NCBI GenBank assembly: GCA_020024395.1
Contig: JAHHTV010000001.1
Span: forward strand, 1-31,593
Length of the DNA stretch: 31,593 bases
Direction of reading: 5' to 3'
From: Anaerotignum sp.
GTDB taxonomy: Bacteria; Bacillota; Clostridia; Lachnospirales; Anaerotignaceae
In this document: piece by piece, positions 7,385-16,119 of the stretch
How the letters are laid out: each line of letters opens with the position of its first letter
How positions within the stretch are numbered: position 1 is the first letter of the stretch
Made by a program: the position numbers and the translations under genes
The notes under the pieces: generated by a model
What the model was told of the DNA's origin: nothing
The model's database searches: none
The model's input: the letters and a program-made list of their open reading frames with translations, nothing else

Positions 7385-7449
7385 CATAAAAGACAAGTGT
7401 TTTTGGATAATATGAATAGAAATCATAGTATCTGATAGAGGTGTTGACG

Positions 7450-8256
7450 TTGAAACAGATTTTGAAAAATGTCAAAAAGTGTCCGTTTTATGTTGCATTG
7501 TTTGCATTTTGTTTTATGGGGGGCAGGATAACCGCATGGTTACGAGCAGATATGCCTGTCACAGCTATGCAGAAACAAGCAGAGCTTGCCATTATCATTG
7601 ATGACTTTGGATATGGCGGAGAAGGAACGGCAGAAATGCTGGCGTTAGATATCCCCTTTACAGCAGCAGTTATGCCGTTTTCTTCACAAAGTGCAGAAGA
7701 TGCACAAAATGCCGTGAATGCAGGAAAAGAAGTCATCATACATATGCCTATGGAGTCGCTGACAGGAAAAAAAGAATGGGTGGGTGACAAAGGTATTTTT
7801 TGCAATATGGATAAAACCAGTATACAAAATTGTATCAAAGAGGCGTATACCATTGTACCACAGGCAGTGGGTATGAATAACCATATGGGGTCTGCGGTTA
7901 TGGAAAATGGTGAAATACTGGCAATGGTACTAGATACCATAAAACAGAACAATGGTATTTTTATAGACAGTGTAACAACGCCAAATTCAAAATGTGCCAC
8001 ATTGGCAGAACAAAATGGCATGACTTATTTCAAACGAGATGTTTTTTTGGATAGCACTGACAGCGTGGCACAAGTGGAAAAACAACTGCGACAAGCAGCA
8101 GAAATTGCCAAAAAAAATGGTTGTGCCATTGCCATTGGTCATGTCGGCCCTGAGGGGGGCATGGTGACTGTGCAAGCATTGCAAAATTTGAAAGAGCCTT
8201 TGCAAAAAGAGGGGATTTGTTTTGTAAAAGTGTCAGAATTGGCAAAAAGTCATTGA
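7450..8256 (+). CDS. divergent polysaccharide deacetylase family protein (YibQ-like), membrane anchored
   Basis: 268 residues from the TTG start. One N-terminal hydrophobic segment (about 11-25) anchors or exports the protein. The rest has the NodB-like barrel of the divergent polysaccharide deacetylase family: LAIIIDDFGYGG (Asp51, Asp52), VIIHMPME, GMNNHMGSAVM, GIFIDSVTTPNS and a final IAIGHVGPEG. The Asp-Asp and His motifs of the family are retained, but its substrate is not known. GTG 7441 and TTG 7444 are also in frame; TTG 7450 is chosen because AGAGGTG (7437-7443) lies six bases before it. A hairpin with a T run follows before recU. Confidence 0.85.
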   Translation: MKQILKNVKKCPFYVALFAFCFMGGRITAWLRADMPVTAMQKQAELAIIIDDFGYGGEGTAEMLALDIPFTAAVMPFSSQSAEDAQNAVNAGKEVIIHMPMESLTGKKEWVGDKGIFCNMDKTSIQNCIKEAYTIVPQAVGMNNHMGSAVMENGEILAMVLDTIKQNNGIFIDSVTTPNSKCATLAEQNGMTYFKRDVFLDSTDSVAQVEKQLRQAAEIAKKNGCAIAIGHVGPEGGMVTVQALQNLKEPLQKEGICFVKVSELAKSH

Positions 8257-8300
8257 ATTTTGTTTTACAATGTGTGCAAGAAATGTGCTATACTGATAAT

Positions 8301-8331
8301 ATGCCTTTGTCTTTTTGGCAAGGGCATTTTT
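8301..8331 (+). terminator. intrinsic terminator or 5' hairpin directly before recU
   Basis: ATGCCTTTG (8301-8309) pairs with CAAGGGCAT (8319-8327, one G-U), followed by T5. It ends at the base before the recU Shine-Dalgarno AGGAGG. It could end the yibQ-like transcript or cap a recU mRNA starting near the -10-like TATACT just upstream. Confidence 0.6.
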
Positions 8332-8341
8332 AGGAGGAAAT

Positions 8342-8887
8342 ATGGCATATTGGAATTCAAGAGGATTACGTGGTAGTGCGTTAGAAGAAAGCATCAATTT
8401 TACAAATGAACAATATCGCAGAAAAGGGCTGGCTTTGTTACAAAAGATACCAACACCCATCACACCTGTAAAAGTGGATAACAAAAAACATACCATTACA
8501 CTGGCGTATTTTGACCAAAATAGTACGGTGGATTATATGGGTGTGGTACAGGGAATACCAGTTTGTTTTGATGCCAAAGAAACGGCGCAAAAACATTTAC
8601 CTTTGCAAAATATCCATGCCCATCAGCTGGCATTTATGGAAGATTTTCAGAAACAGCAGGGGATTGCGTTTTTGTTGGTGTATTTTTCATCATTGGGAGA
8701 ATATTATTTTTTGCCTTTGGAAACACTGCAAATATATTGGCAGGCAGCAAAAAATGGTGGCAGAAAGTCCATTCCTTATACTGCATTTGACAAAAAATAT
8801 GAAATCAAACAACAAAGCAATGGTGTTTTGCATTATTTGGAAGCCATTGCTTGCTATTTAGAAGAACAGGAGGGGAAATCATGCTGA
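8342..8887 (+). CDS. recU: Holliday junction resolvase RecU
   Basis: 181 residues. RecU cleaves four-way DNA junctions in recombinational repair and chromosome segregation in Bacillota. The N-terminal WNSRGLRGSALEESIN, the nuclease core STVDYMGVV then VCFDAKET, the LPLQNIHAHQ segment and NGGRKSIPY all match. Relative to B. subtilis, catalytic Asp88 is Asp64 and Lys103 is Lys79, while Glu101 is replaced by Asp77, a conservative change. The start follows AGGAGG (8332-8337). The stop overlaps the start of tldD by seven bases. In many Bacillota recU is next to a PBP1-type gene; here it is instead joined to tldD. Confidence 0.93.
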   Translation: MAYWNSRGLRGSALEESINFTNEQYRRKGLALLQKIPTPITPVKVDNKKHTITLAYFDQNSTVDYMGVVQGIPVCFDAKETAQKHLPLQNIHAHQLAFMEDFQKQQGIAFLLVYFSSLGEYYFLPLETLQIYWQAAKNGGRKSIPYTAFDKKYEIKQQSNGVLHYLEAIACYLEEQEGKSC

Positions 8888-10263
8888 AACAATCGTTAGT
8901 CATGCATACATTGGAGGCAGCACTGGAAACAGGTGCAGATTTTGCAGAAGTGTATGCAGAACGCACAAAACGCAACCGTTTGGAAACGGTCAATGGCATT
9001 GTAGAAACAGCGTTTGGTGGCGTAGATTATGGTGTTGGTATTCGTTTATTTTTTGGAAATCGTGTGTTATACGGCTATACAAATGATATGACAGAACAAA
9101 GTCTGATAGAAACTGCACGCACATTGGCAGCTGCACAAAAAGGCACACAACTGCAAAAATTACAACCATATCAGCCCTATATATATCAAAATAGAAATCC
9201 CATACAAATATTACCGAACAACGTAGAAAAACGAAAAAAAGCAGAACATCTTTTTGCAGCATCTGCGGCGGCAGCGGCATATGATAGCCGTATTACACAA
9301 ACAAAAGCCTCTTTTTTGGATGTGACACAAGAAGTATTGGTGGCAAATACAGAAGGCGTATGGGCAGAAGATTGTCGTATCCGCAGCCGTTTTTCGATAG
9401 AAGCGGTGGCATCATCGGCATCAGAAAAACAAAGTGGGCATTTGGCACAGGGAGGTTCTGTAGGATTTGAATTGTTTTCACAAATAGACGCAGAACAAAT
9501 GGCAAAAGAAGCAGCACACATTGCTGTGACAATGTTGGGGGCAAATCATTGCCCTGCTGGTAAAATGCCAGTGGTGATAGAAAATGGTTTTGGCGGCGTG
9601 ATTTTCCATGAAGCCTGCGGACATGGCTTGGAAGCAACAGCAGTTGCAAAAAATGCTTCTGTATTTGCAGGGAAATTGGGCAAACAAATTGCATCACCAC
9701 TTGTGACTGCCATTGATGATGGTACTATACCGAATGCATGGGGTTCAGCGAATATTGATGATGAAGGTACACCAACTAGAAAAAATATACTCATTGAAAA
9801 TGGCATTTTGAAATCATATCTGATTGACCGTATGAATGGCAAGCGTATGGGTATGCTGTCCACAGGTTCTTCCAGACGACAAAATTATCGTTATGCACCC
9901 ACAAGTCGTATGACAAATACATTTTTGGCAGCAGGTGACACTTCTGTACAGCAAATGATAAAAGATACTGATTTTGGATTATATGCCAAACAAATGGGTG
10001 GCGGCAGTGTAGACCCTGCAACAGGTTCTTTTAATTTTGCTGTTTTGGAAGGGTATTTGATACGAAATGGAGAAATCTGTGAGCCTGTCAGAGGTGCAAC
10101 ACTCATTGGCAAAGGTGCAGAAGTATTGATGGATATTGACAGAGTGGGCAATAACTTGAAACGGGCACAAGGTATGTGTGGTAGTATTAGTGGTTCTATC
10201 CCAACCGATGTGGGACAACCTGCCATTCGTGTCAAAGAAATGACCGTTGGTGGAAGGGGGTAA
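8881..10263 (+). CDS. tldD: TldD family metalloprotease subunit
   Basis: 460 residues. TldD is the catalytic half of the TldD/TldE heterodimer, which degrades unfolded peptides in its inner cavity and in some species matures peptide natural products. The zinc site is visible as HEACGH (His243, Glu244, His248). A third ligand is expected from the Cys in QGMCGSISG near the C-terminus. Other landmarks are DFAEVYAERT at the start, GGGSVDPATGSFNF and QPAIRVKEMTVGGRG at the end. The start at 8881 follows AGGAGGGG and overlaps recU; the partner tldE begins five bases after the stop. Confidence 0.95.
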   Translation: MLKQSLVMHTLEAALETGADFAEVYAERTKRNRLETVNGIVETAFGGVDYGVGIRLFFGNRVLYGYTNDMTEQSLIETARTLAAAQKGTQLQKLQPYQPYIYQNRNPIQILPNNVEKRKKAEHLFAASAAAAAYDSRITQTKASFLDVTQEVLVANTEGVWAEDCRIRSRFSIEAVASSASEKQSGHLAQGGSVGFELFSQIDAEQMAKEAAHIAVTMLGANHCPAGKMPVVIENGFGGVIFHEACGHGLEATAVAKNASVFAGKLGKQIASPLVTAIDDGTIPNAWGSANIDDEGTPTRKNILIENGILKSYLIDRMNGKRMGMLSTGSSRRQNYRYAPTSRMTNTFLAAGDTSVQQMIKDTDFGLYAKQMGGGSVDPATGSFNFAVLEGYLIRNGEICEPVRGATLIGKGAEVLMDIDRVGNNLKRAQGMCGSISGSIPTDVGQPAIRVKEMTVGGRG

Positions 10264-10268
10264 TCGGT

Positions 10269-11612
10269 ATGAACTGGGAAGATATACAAAAAAAAGTCAT
10301 AAAACAGGCTTTGGATATGGGGTTTTCTGATTGTGAAATGCATTATGATAAAACAGAAGCTTTTGAAGTGATGGTTATGGAAGGCGAAGTGAACAATTAT
10401 GAAAATAGCAGCACACAAGGCATTGCATTTCGTGGCAATTTTGAAAACAAAACTGGTTATGCCTACACAGAACAGCTTACAGAAGAAGGTTTGACAGATT
10501 TGTTGCTTACAGCAAAAGAAAATGCACAACTGCTTTTTGAAACGCAAAAAGAAACATTGTATCCACCACAGAAACAATATCCAACATTACAATGTGAAAA
10601 TGAAATGTTGGAACGATTGACGCCCGAAGAAAAAATTTTAGCAACAAAAAAAATGGAAACAGCAGCAATGCATACAAAATTACCCATTGCATCCATTGAT
10701 TATTGTTTGCTTGGCACATATCGCAATCAAACAGCCATTGCAAATAGTTTGGGATTGTCATTGTCATTTTGTAGAAATAATGCAACGGCTTATGTCAGTG
10801 CCATTGCCAAAAATGGTGATGAAGTGAAAACAGGTTCTGATTTTTGGAAGGGCAACGATTGGAAAACATTTGACCCAACCAAAACAGGGAAACGTGCCGC
10901 AGAGCGTGCAGCGTCCCATTTGGGGGCGAAAACAATTCCCAGTGGAAAATATGATGTTGTGTTAGACCAAGCGGTTATGGCATCATTTTTGGGTGTATAC
11001 AGTGGGGTATTTTATGCAGAGCAGGTGCAAAAAGGGTTTTCATTGCTCAAAGATAAAATTGGGCAGAAAATAGCAGCTGATTGTGTGACATTGCATGATA
11101 ATCCGCTTTTGGAAAATGGTTATGTGTCTACGCCTTTTGATAGTGAAGGTGTTGCTTGCTATGACAAAGCAGTGATACAAAATGGTGTATTGCAAACATA
11201 TTTGTATAACCGCAAAGCAGCAGAAAAAGATGGGGTATCTTCTACAGGAAATGGTTTCAAAGCAGGATTGCAAGCACCTGTCAAAACAGCAGTAACCAAT
11301 TTTTATATCGAAAAAGGCACAAAATCACAAGAAACATTGTTGCAGGATATGCAAAATGGGCTTTTGATTACAGACATTTCAGGGTTGCATGCAGGTGCAA
11401 ATACCATATCTGGTGATTTTTCACTTTTGGCAGAAGGGTTTTGTATAGAAAATGGTAAGAAAACATACCCTGTCGAACAAATCACCATTGCAGGTAATTT
11501 TTATAAATTGTTGGAGGAAATACAAGAAGTCGGCAATGATTTGTTTTTTGCACAAAGCGGCAAAGGTGCACCCTCTGTGCGTGTGACAAAAATGGATATT
11601 GCAGGAGAATAA
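10269..11612 (+). CDS. pmbA: TldE/PmbA family non-catalytic protease subunit
   Basis: 447 residues. It is the partner of TldD: same fold, no HExxxH zinc site. N-terminal GFSDCEMHYDKTEAFEVMV and NNYENSSTQGIAFR, central YDVVLDQAVMASFLGVY, and C-terminal DISGLHAGANTISGDFSLLAEGF with QITIAGNFYKLL are the PmbA landmarks. The gene lies five bases after tldD and is followed by a strong terminator, so recU-tldD-tldE forms one operon. No RiPP precursor or maturation gene is seen next to it, which favours general peptide turnover over peptide maturation. Confidence 0.95.
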   Translation: MNWEDIQKKVIKQALDMGFSDCEMHYDKTEAFEVMVMEGEVNNYENSSTQGIAFRGNFENKTGYAYTEQLTEEGLTDLLLTAKENAQLLFETQKETLYPPQKQYPTLQCENEMLERLTPEEKILATKKMETAAMHTKLPIASIDYCLLGTYRNQTAIANSLGLSLSFCRNNATAYVSAIAKNGDEVKTGSDFWKGNDWKTFDPTKTGKRAAERAASHLGAKTIPSGKYDVVLDQAVMASFLGVYSGVFYAEQVQKGFSLLKDKIGQKIAADCVTLHDNPLLENGYVSTPFDSEGVACYDKAVIQNGVLQTYLYNRKAAEKDGVSSTGNGFKAGLQAPVKTAVTNFYIEKGTKSQETLLQDMQNGLLITDISGLHAGANTISGDFSLLAEGFCIENGKKTYPVEQITIAGNFYKLLEEIQEVGNDLFFAQSGKGAPSVRVTKMDIAGE

Positions 11613-11631
11613 ATTATATAAAAAATCATTC

Positions 11632-11669
11632 GAGAATACTTTGTAAAATCAAAGTGTTCTCTTTTTTTT
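11632..11669 (+). terminator. intrinsic terminator after tldE
   Basis: GAGAATACTTTG (11632-11643) pairs with CAAAGTGTTCTC (11650-11661), 12 bp with one G-U, followed by T8. Confidence 0.92.
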
Positions 11670-11673
11670 ATTG

Positions 11674-11703
11674 GTATATTTTTGATTTGTTTGCGACACA
11701 CTA
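11674..11703 (+). promoter_or_regulatory. candidate sigma-G (forespore) promoter for the germination operon
   Basis: GTATA (11674-11678) and CACACTA (11697-11703) are 18 nt apart. The sigma-G consensus as I recall it is TGAATA, 17-18 nt, CATACTA; the -10 matches 6 of 7. No good sigma-A promoter is seen in the same gap. The start site would lie just before the gerA ribosome binding site. Confidence 0.5.
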
Positions 11704-11729
11704 TGCCAAAAGGGCAGGTGAGAAAAATC

Positions 11730-13190
11730 ATGCAAATTGGAAAAGATTTGACAGAAAATATCCGTTACATGAAACAACGGTTTGCAGATTGTGGCGATAT
11801 TATATTTCGTGAATTTGGCGCAGTAGATGGCGACTGGCGATTGTGTCTGATTTATGTGGACAATATGGTCAGTACACAAGCAGTGGAAGAAATTATACTG
11901 ACAAATATCATGAACCGTTGTGACAATCTGGAAGCAGAAGGAAAATTGCATGCACTGATGCATAGTGTTATTGCAAACAAAGATGTTCAAATTGTAGAAG
12001 ATTTGGAAGAAGTGGTACAAGGGGTATTGGTCGGAGATACGCTGATATTGATGGACGATAGTCCTTTTGCGTTGCAGGCTTCCACAAAAGGTTATCCAAA
12101 CAGAGGGGTAGGACAGGCAGAAACAGAAGTTGTGGTACAAGGGCCAAAAGATGCCTTTACAGAAGTGTTGGCAACCAATTTGGTGTTAATTCGGCGGCGT
12201 ATTCATGATACTCGTTTGAAAGTCATTCGTAATCAATGCGGCAGTCGAGGTAAAACAGATATTGCATTATTATATTTTTCCGATTTGGTACGACCAGAAA
12301 TATTGGAGCAAGTCAAAACGCAAATACAACAGATACAAACAAATGCCATATTAGATAGTGGGGCATTGGAACAATTTTTAGAAAAACGAAAATTTTCACC
12401 ATTTCCACAGCTGCAAATGACAGAAAGACCAGATAAAGCAGTTGCAGCATTATTAGAAGGGCGTGTGGTGGTTGTAGTGGATAATAGCCCATTTGTGATA
12501 TTGTTGCCTACAACATTGAATGTCTTTTTTCAAGCGGCAGAAGATTATTATGACCGTTGGCAAATTATGAGTTTTATTCGGTTTATGCGATATGTTGCAG
12601 CATTTGTGGCAGTGGCATTACCAGGGTTGTATATTGCACTGAGTGTATATCACCCAGAGTTATTGCCAACAACATTGGCTTTGAAAATTGCAGAAACCAG
12701 ACAAAGTATCCCGTTTTCTGTGGTAGGAGAAGTGGTGTTGATGGAACTGGCTTTTGAGCTTTTGCGAGAAGCAGGTATTCGTTTGCCATCTCCTGTCAGC
12801 TCTACAATCGGTATTGTGGGTGGTATTATCATTGGGTCAGCGGCAGTGGATGCAGGATTGGTCAGCCCTGCGGTTGTGATTGTATCTGCATTGACAGGGA
12901 TTTGTACATTTGTGATACCGAATATTTCTGTGGTGTCAGGATTGCGGTTGAGTAAATATGTTGTGATTTTTTTGGCAGCTACACTTGGCCTATTTGGATT
13001 TTGGACAGGTATTTTATTACTTTTGGTACATTTGGCAGAATTGTCATCATACGGTATTCCATATTTATACCCGTTTTGCTCGGCATCAGCAAATGATTAT
13101 AGAGATTTGAAAGATAGTTTATTTCGTATGCCATTGCAATGGCTGAAACAAAAATTATCGATATTCAGCAGAAAAGGAGGCGAGAAATGA
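11730..13190 (+). CDS. gerA: spore germination receptor subunit A (GerA family)
   Basis: 486 residues. A subunits sit in the spore inner membrane and form nutrient-gated channels with the B and C subunits. The N-terminal half (to about 280) is soluble, with DNMVSTQAVEEIIL and LVLIRRRIHDTRL. The C-terminal half has about five membrane segments with the family landmarks PGLYIALSVYHPELLPT, PSPVSSTIGIVGGIIIG and GLVSPAVVIVSALTGI. Frames are open upstream to TTG 11682 and ATG 11703; ATG 11730 is chosen because AGGTGAG lies seven bases before it. The end overlaps gerB (ATGA). The germinant cannot be predicted from sequence. Confidence 0.93.
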   Translation: MQIGKDLTENIRYMKQRFADCGDIIFREFGAVDGDWRLCLIYVDNMVSTQAVEEIILTNIMNRCDNLEAEGKLHALMHSVIANKDVQIVEDLEEVVQGVLVGDTLILMDDSPFALQASTKGYPNRGVGQAETEVVVQGPKDAFTEVLATNLVLIRRRIHDTRLKVIRNQCGSRGKTDIALLYFSDLVRPEILEQVKTQIQQIQTNAILDSGALEQFLEKRKFSPFPQLQMTERPDKAVAALLEGRVVVVVDNSPFVILLPTTLNVFFQAAEDYYDRWQIMSFIRFMRYVAAFVAVALPGLYIALSVYHPELLPTTLALKIAETRQSIPFSVVGEVVLMELAFELLREAGIRLPSPVSSTIGIVGGIIIGSAAVDAGLVSPAVVIVSALTGICTFVIPNISVVSGLRLSKYVVIFLAATLGLFGFWTGILLLLVHLAELSSYGIPYLYPFCSASANDYRDLKDSLFRMPLQWLKQKLSIFSRKGGEK

Positions 13191-14293
13191 TGTTTTCGGA
13201 TAATCACAAAATATCTATCAGACAATTACAAGCAATGCTTTTGCTTTGTTGTTTTGGTACGTCGTCTTTGTTTTTGCCTGCGGAATTGGCAGCAGATGCA
13301 GGAAAAAGCTGTTGGATTGTCATGTGTATAGGTGGTCTGATTGCAACATTTTTTTCATTGATATTGACACAACTATATTGCAGAGAGCCAAGCTGGACAG
13401 CGATGGAGTGGAGTAGAAACACATTCGGCAACACATTGGGAACCATACTATCGGTGGGATTTGTTTTGAAACTGGCAGTTGATGGTATGTTGGAATTACG
13501 CATATTTACAGAAATATTGCAAAGAACCATGTTACCGCATACGCCAAGTTGGCTGATTGTGTTGGTGTTGTTGCTTTTGGCAACATTTGGTGTTGCAAGA
13601 GGTATTGAGGGACAGGCAAGAACTTCAGAAATATTATGTTTTTTTGTATTTGTGCCATTTTTGATATTATTGGTGGCAGTAGGGCTTTCTGTCAAAGAGG
13701 CATATTTTTTGCCTGTGACAATGCCTGATTTGACACAAATGCGAAAAGGTGCAGCAGTGATACAACCATTGTTTCAATCCATGTTATTTTTGCTTTTTGT
13801 TTCTCCATTTTTGCAAAAGCCAAAACAAGCGAAAAAAAGCGTTTTGATGTCATTGCTTTTGGTGACAATACTTTTGAGTATTGTGACGTTTTTATGTTTG
13901 AGCATTTATGGTGTAGAAACATTGTCACAAAAAATATTTCCAACATTGCAAATGGTAGAACGCATTGGCTTTTCAGGGATATTTTTGAATAGACAAGATA
14001 TATTGTTGCTTTGGTTTTGGACAGTATCGGTATTTATATATATCTCTGGTGTATTATTTTTTGGTAGTGTCAGCACAGAAAGATTGTTTTGCAAAGGAGA
14101 ACGCAAAAGACGATATTGGTTATTGCTGTGGGTACCTGTGCTTTTTGTGGGGGCAATGTTGCCAAAAGATATGGCAGGTGCTTATGCTTTTCGAAATTTT
14201 GTACAGCCTTTTGTCAGTGCGGTATATTTGGGGATTTTTCCGATTTGTTTTTTGTGTAAAAGCATATGGAAAGAAAGGAGGAAATCTGCATGA
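13187..14293 (+). CDS. gerB: spore germination receptor subunit B (GerB, spore permease family)
   Basis: 368 residues, about ten hydrophobic segments. B subunits are APC-superfamily relatives that bind the germinant. The opening KISIRQLQAMLLLCCFGTSSLFLP, the WTAMEWSRNTFG segment and VARGIEGQARTSEI near residue 145 fit the family. The frame extends upstream into gerA, but ATG 13187 directly follows AAAGGAGG and overlaps the gerA stop as ATGA. The 3' end overlaps gerC the same way, so the three subunits are translationally coupled in 1:1:1 order. Confidence 0.92.
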   Translation: MMFSDNHKISIRQLQAMLLLCCFGTSSLFLPAELAADAGKSCWIVMCIGGLIATFFSLILTQLYCREPSWTAMEWSRNTFGNTLGTILSVGFVLKLAVDGMLELRIFTEILQRTMLPHTPSWLIVLVLLLLATFGVARGIEGQARTSEILCFFVFVPFLILLVAVGLSVKEAYFLPVTMPDLTQMRKGAAVIQPLFQSMLFLLFVSPFLQKPKQAKKSVLMSLLLVTILLSIVTFLCLSIYGVETLSQKIFPTLQMVERIGFSGIFLNRQDILLLWFWTVSVFIYISGVLFFGSVSTERLFCKGERKRRYWLLLWVPVLFVGAMLPKDMAGAYAFRNFVQPFVSAVYLGIFPICFLCKSIWKERRKSA

Positions 14294-15357
14294 GAAAAAA
14301 GCTGGTATTGCTTTTGTTGCTTTTGCCTTTTTGTTTGGCAGGGTGCTGGGACGGCAAAGACCCAGAAGACAGGTCATATGTCATCACATTGGGGGTTGAT
14401 CGCACAGAAAATGGTATGTTGTTTACATTTGCACCCGCAAAAACCACACAAGCAGAAACAAAAGTATATGCTATGGAAGCAGATACATTGACAAAAGCGG
14501 TTGCAGAAGCTGACAGCCATAGTTCCAGAGAAGTGTATTTGGGACAGCTCAAAACGGTGGTATTTGGTAAATCCGTATTGGAAGATGCAGACGCTTTTGC
14601 AAGCATTGCAGAAGAATTGTTGCGAGGGACAGTGGTTTCTGAAAAAGTTATGGTTTTGGCAACAGAACAAGATGCACAAAGCTGTGTCAATGCCATTACA
14701 GAAGTAGATAACTCCACAGGATTGTTTTTATGGGATTTTTACAAAAATACAGCAAATGAGGTGGCTGTGACAAGGGCGATGGATTTAGACACCATGCAAA
14801 CAGATTTGCAAATACAAAAAGGAAGTTTGATATTGCCACGCATCACAGTGACAGAAAAAGGGCTTTCTTTGGGTGGGGGTATTGCTTTGCACAATGCACA
14901 ATACCTCTTTGCATTATCAGATAGTATGGAACAATATGCATTGCTGCTATCAGAAGAAGGAACAGGGGCTGTGATAGAAGCAAAATATGGAGAAACAACC
15001 ATTCCGCTGGAAATCAGAAAAAATAAAGTTCGTTATGATTATAGATTACGTGATGGTGATATTGTTTGTGATGTGTCATTGCAATTATTTGGAGGCATTA
15101 CAGGAAGCAATGGCAAAACCATGATGGAACAAAAAAACAGAATAGAAGTGCAAAATTTGTTTGCAAACATCATAAAAATAAATTTAGAAAATACAATAAA
15201 AACAGTACAACAAAAAACAGATGGTGATGTGTTTGGTTTATGGGCAAGGCTGCAAAGAACATGTCCCAATTTGTATGATAGCAAAAAAAGCTGGCAAGAT
15301 ATGGAAATTTGTGTAGATTGTCAGGTGATTTTAGAGGACACTGGGCGTATTCGCTGA
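14290..15357 (+). CDS. gerC: spore germination receptor lipoprotein subunit C (Ger(x)C family)
   Basis: 355 residues. A lipoprotein signal peptide ends in the lipobox LAGC (Cys at about residue 19), followed by WDGKDPEDRSYVITLGVDR, the diagnostic Ger(x)C start. Further landmarks are SHSSREVYLGQLKTVVFGKS and, in the C-terminal domain, FANIIKINLENTIK. The protein should be lipid-anchored to the outer face of the spore inner membrane. It starts at ATG 14290, overlapping the gerB stop, with AAGGAGG upstream. spoIIR follows after a 60-nt gap with no terminator. Confidence 0.93.
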   Translation: MRKKLVLLLLLLPFCLAGCWDGKDPEDRSYVITLGVDRTENGMLFTFAPAKTTQAETKVYAMEADTLTKAVAEADSHSSREVYLGQLKTVVFGKSVLEDADAFASIAEELLRGTVVSEKVMVLATEQDAQSCVNAITEVDNSTGLFLWDFYKNTANEVAVTRAMDLDTMQTDLQIQKGSLILPRITVTEKGLSLGGGIALHNAQYLFALSDSMEQYALLLSEEGTGAVIEAKYGETTIPLEIRKNKVRYDYRLRDGDIVCDVSLQLFGGITGSNGKTMMEQKNRIEVQNLFANIIKINLENTIKTVQQKTDGDVFGLWARLQRTCPNLYDSKKSWQDMEICVDCQVILEDTGRIR

Positions 15358-15417
15358 TGTTTGCATATGATATATTATGGATATACTCTTTGTATCACAC
15401 AGAAAGAGGGGATACAA

Positions 15418-16104
15418 ATGCAGTATTTACCATTATGGAAATATAAAATATGTCATATTTGGAAAAAAGAAAAAAAATATATAGGGATTGCTTTTGTGAT
15501 AGGAATTGCTTGTTGTGTTTGGTATGGCATGACACAAACAAAAAGTTATGCCGCACAAATACAACAAGGTGTTTCTGCAAAGGTTGTGCGGTTTCATGTG
15601 CTGGCAAACAGCGATGATGACAAAGACCAAGCGTTAAAATTAGATGTGCGTGACAAGGTGCTTGGTGTGTTTGGAGAAAAATTGGCAAGCTGTCAATCCA
15701 AAACAGAAACATTGACATTGTTGCAAAACAGCAAAAATGAAATTTGCCGTATTGCCACAGAAGAAGTACAAAGACAAGGGTATGATTATGGGGTGTCTGT
15801 TTGTTTGGTACAAGAACAATTTCCGCAAAAACAATATGGTGATTTGATATTTCCAGCAGGTATTTATGATGCATTGCGTATCGAAATTGGTGCGGCAGAA
15901 GGTCATAATTGGTGGTGCGTGTTGTATCCACAGATGTGTTATGTGGATGCCGCTTGGAGCAAGCCAACACAAGAAAGTCATATCCGTTTGGAAAATGCAT
16001 TGACAAAAGAAGAATTTTTGGTGGTTTCTGCCATGGAACAACAAAAAACAATGCCAAAAATCAAATTGAAAGTTGTGGAATTATGGCAAAATGCTGTATC
16101 ATAA
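15418..16104 (+). CDS. spoIIR: stage II sporulation protein R (SpoIIR)
   Basis: 228 residues. SpoIIR is made in the forespore, is exported to the intermembrane space and triggers SpoIIGA to process pro-sigma-E in the mother cell. One N-terminal hydrophobic segment (about 24-38) is followed by the signature VRFHVLANSDDDKDQALKLD, then AGIYDALRIEIGAAEGHNWWCVLYP. ATG 15418 follows AGAGGGG; the frame is open further upstream without a good ribosome binding site. In B. subtilis spoIIR is controlled by sigma-F, earlier than ger genes, so its position after gerC is notable. sleB follows after 15 nt with no terminator between them. Confidence 0.95.
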   Translation: MQYLPLWKYKICHIWKKEKKYIGIAFVIGIACCVWYGMTQTKSYAAQIQQGVSAKVVRFHVLANSDDDKDQALKLDVRDKVLGVFGEKLASCQSKTETLTLLQNSKNEICRIATEEVQRQGYDYGVSVCLVQEQFPQKQYGDLIFPAGIYDALRIEIGAAEGHNWWCVLYPQMCYVDAAWSKPTQESHIRLENALTKEEFLVVSAMEQQKTMPKIKLKVVELWQNAVS

Positions 16105-16119
16105 AAAGGAGGAACATAC

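Noticed and set aside
15363..15391. Sigma-F promoter before spoIIR
   Set aside because: GGATATACTCT fits the -10 pattern and GCATA the -35, but they are only 11 nt apart rather than about 15, so I do not list it as a feature.
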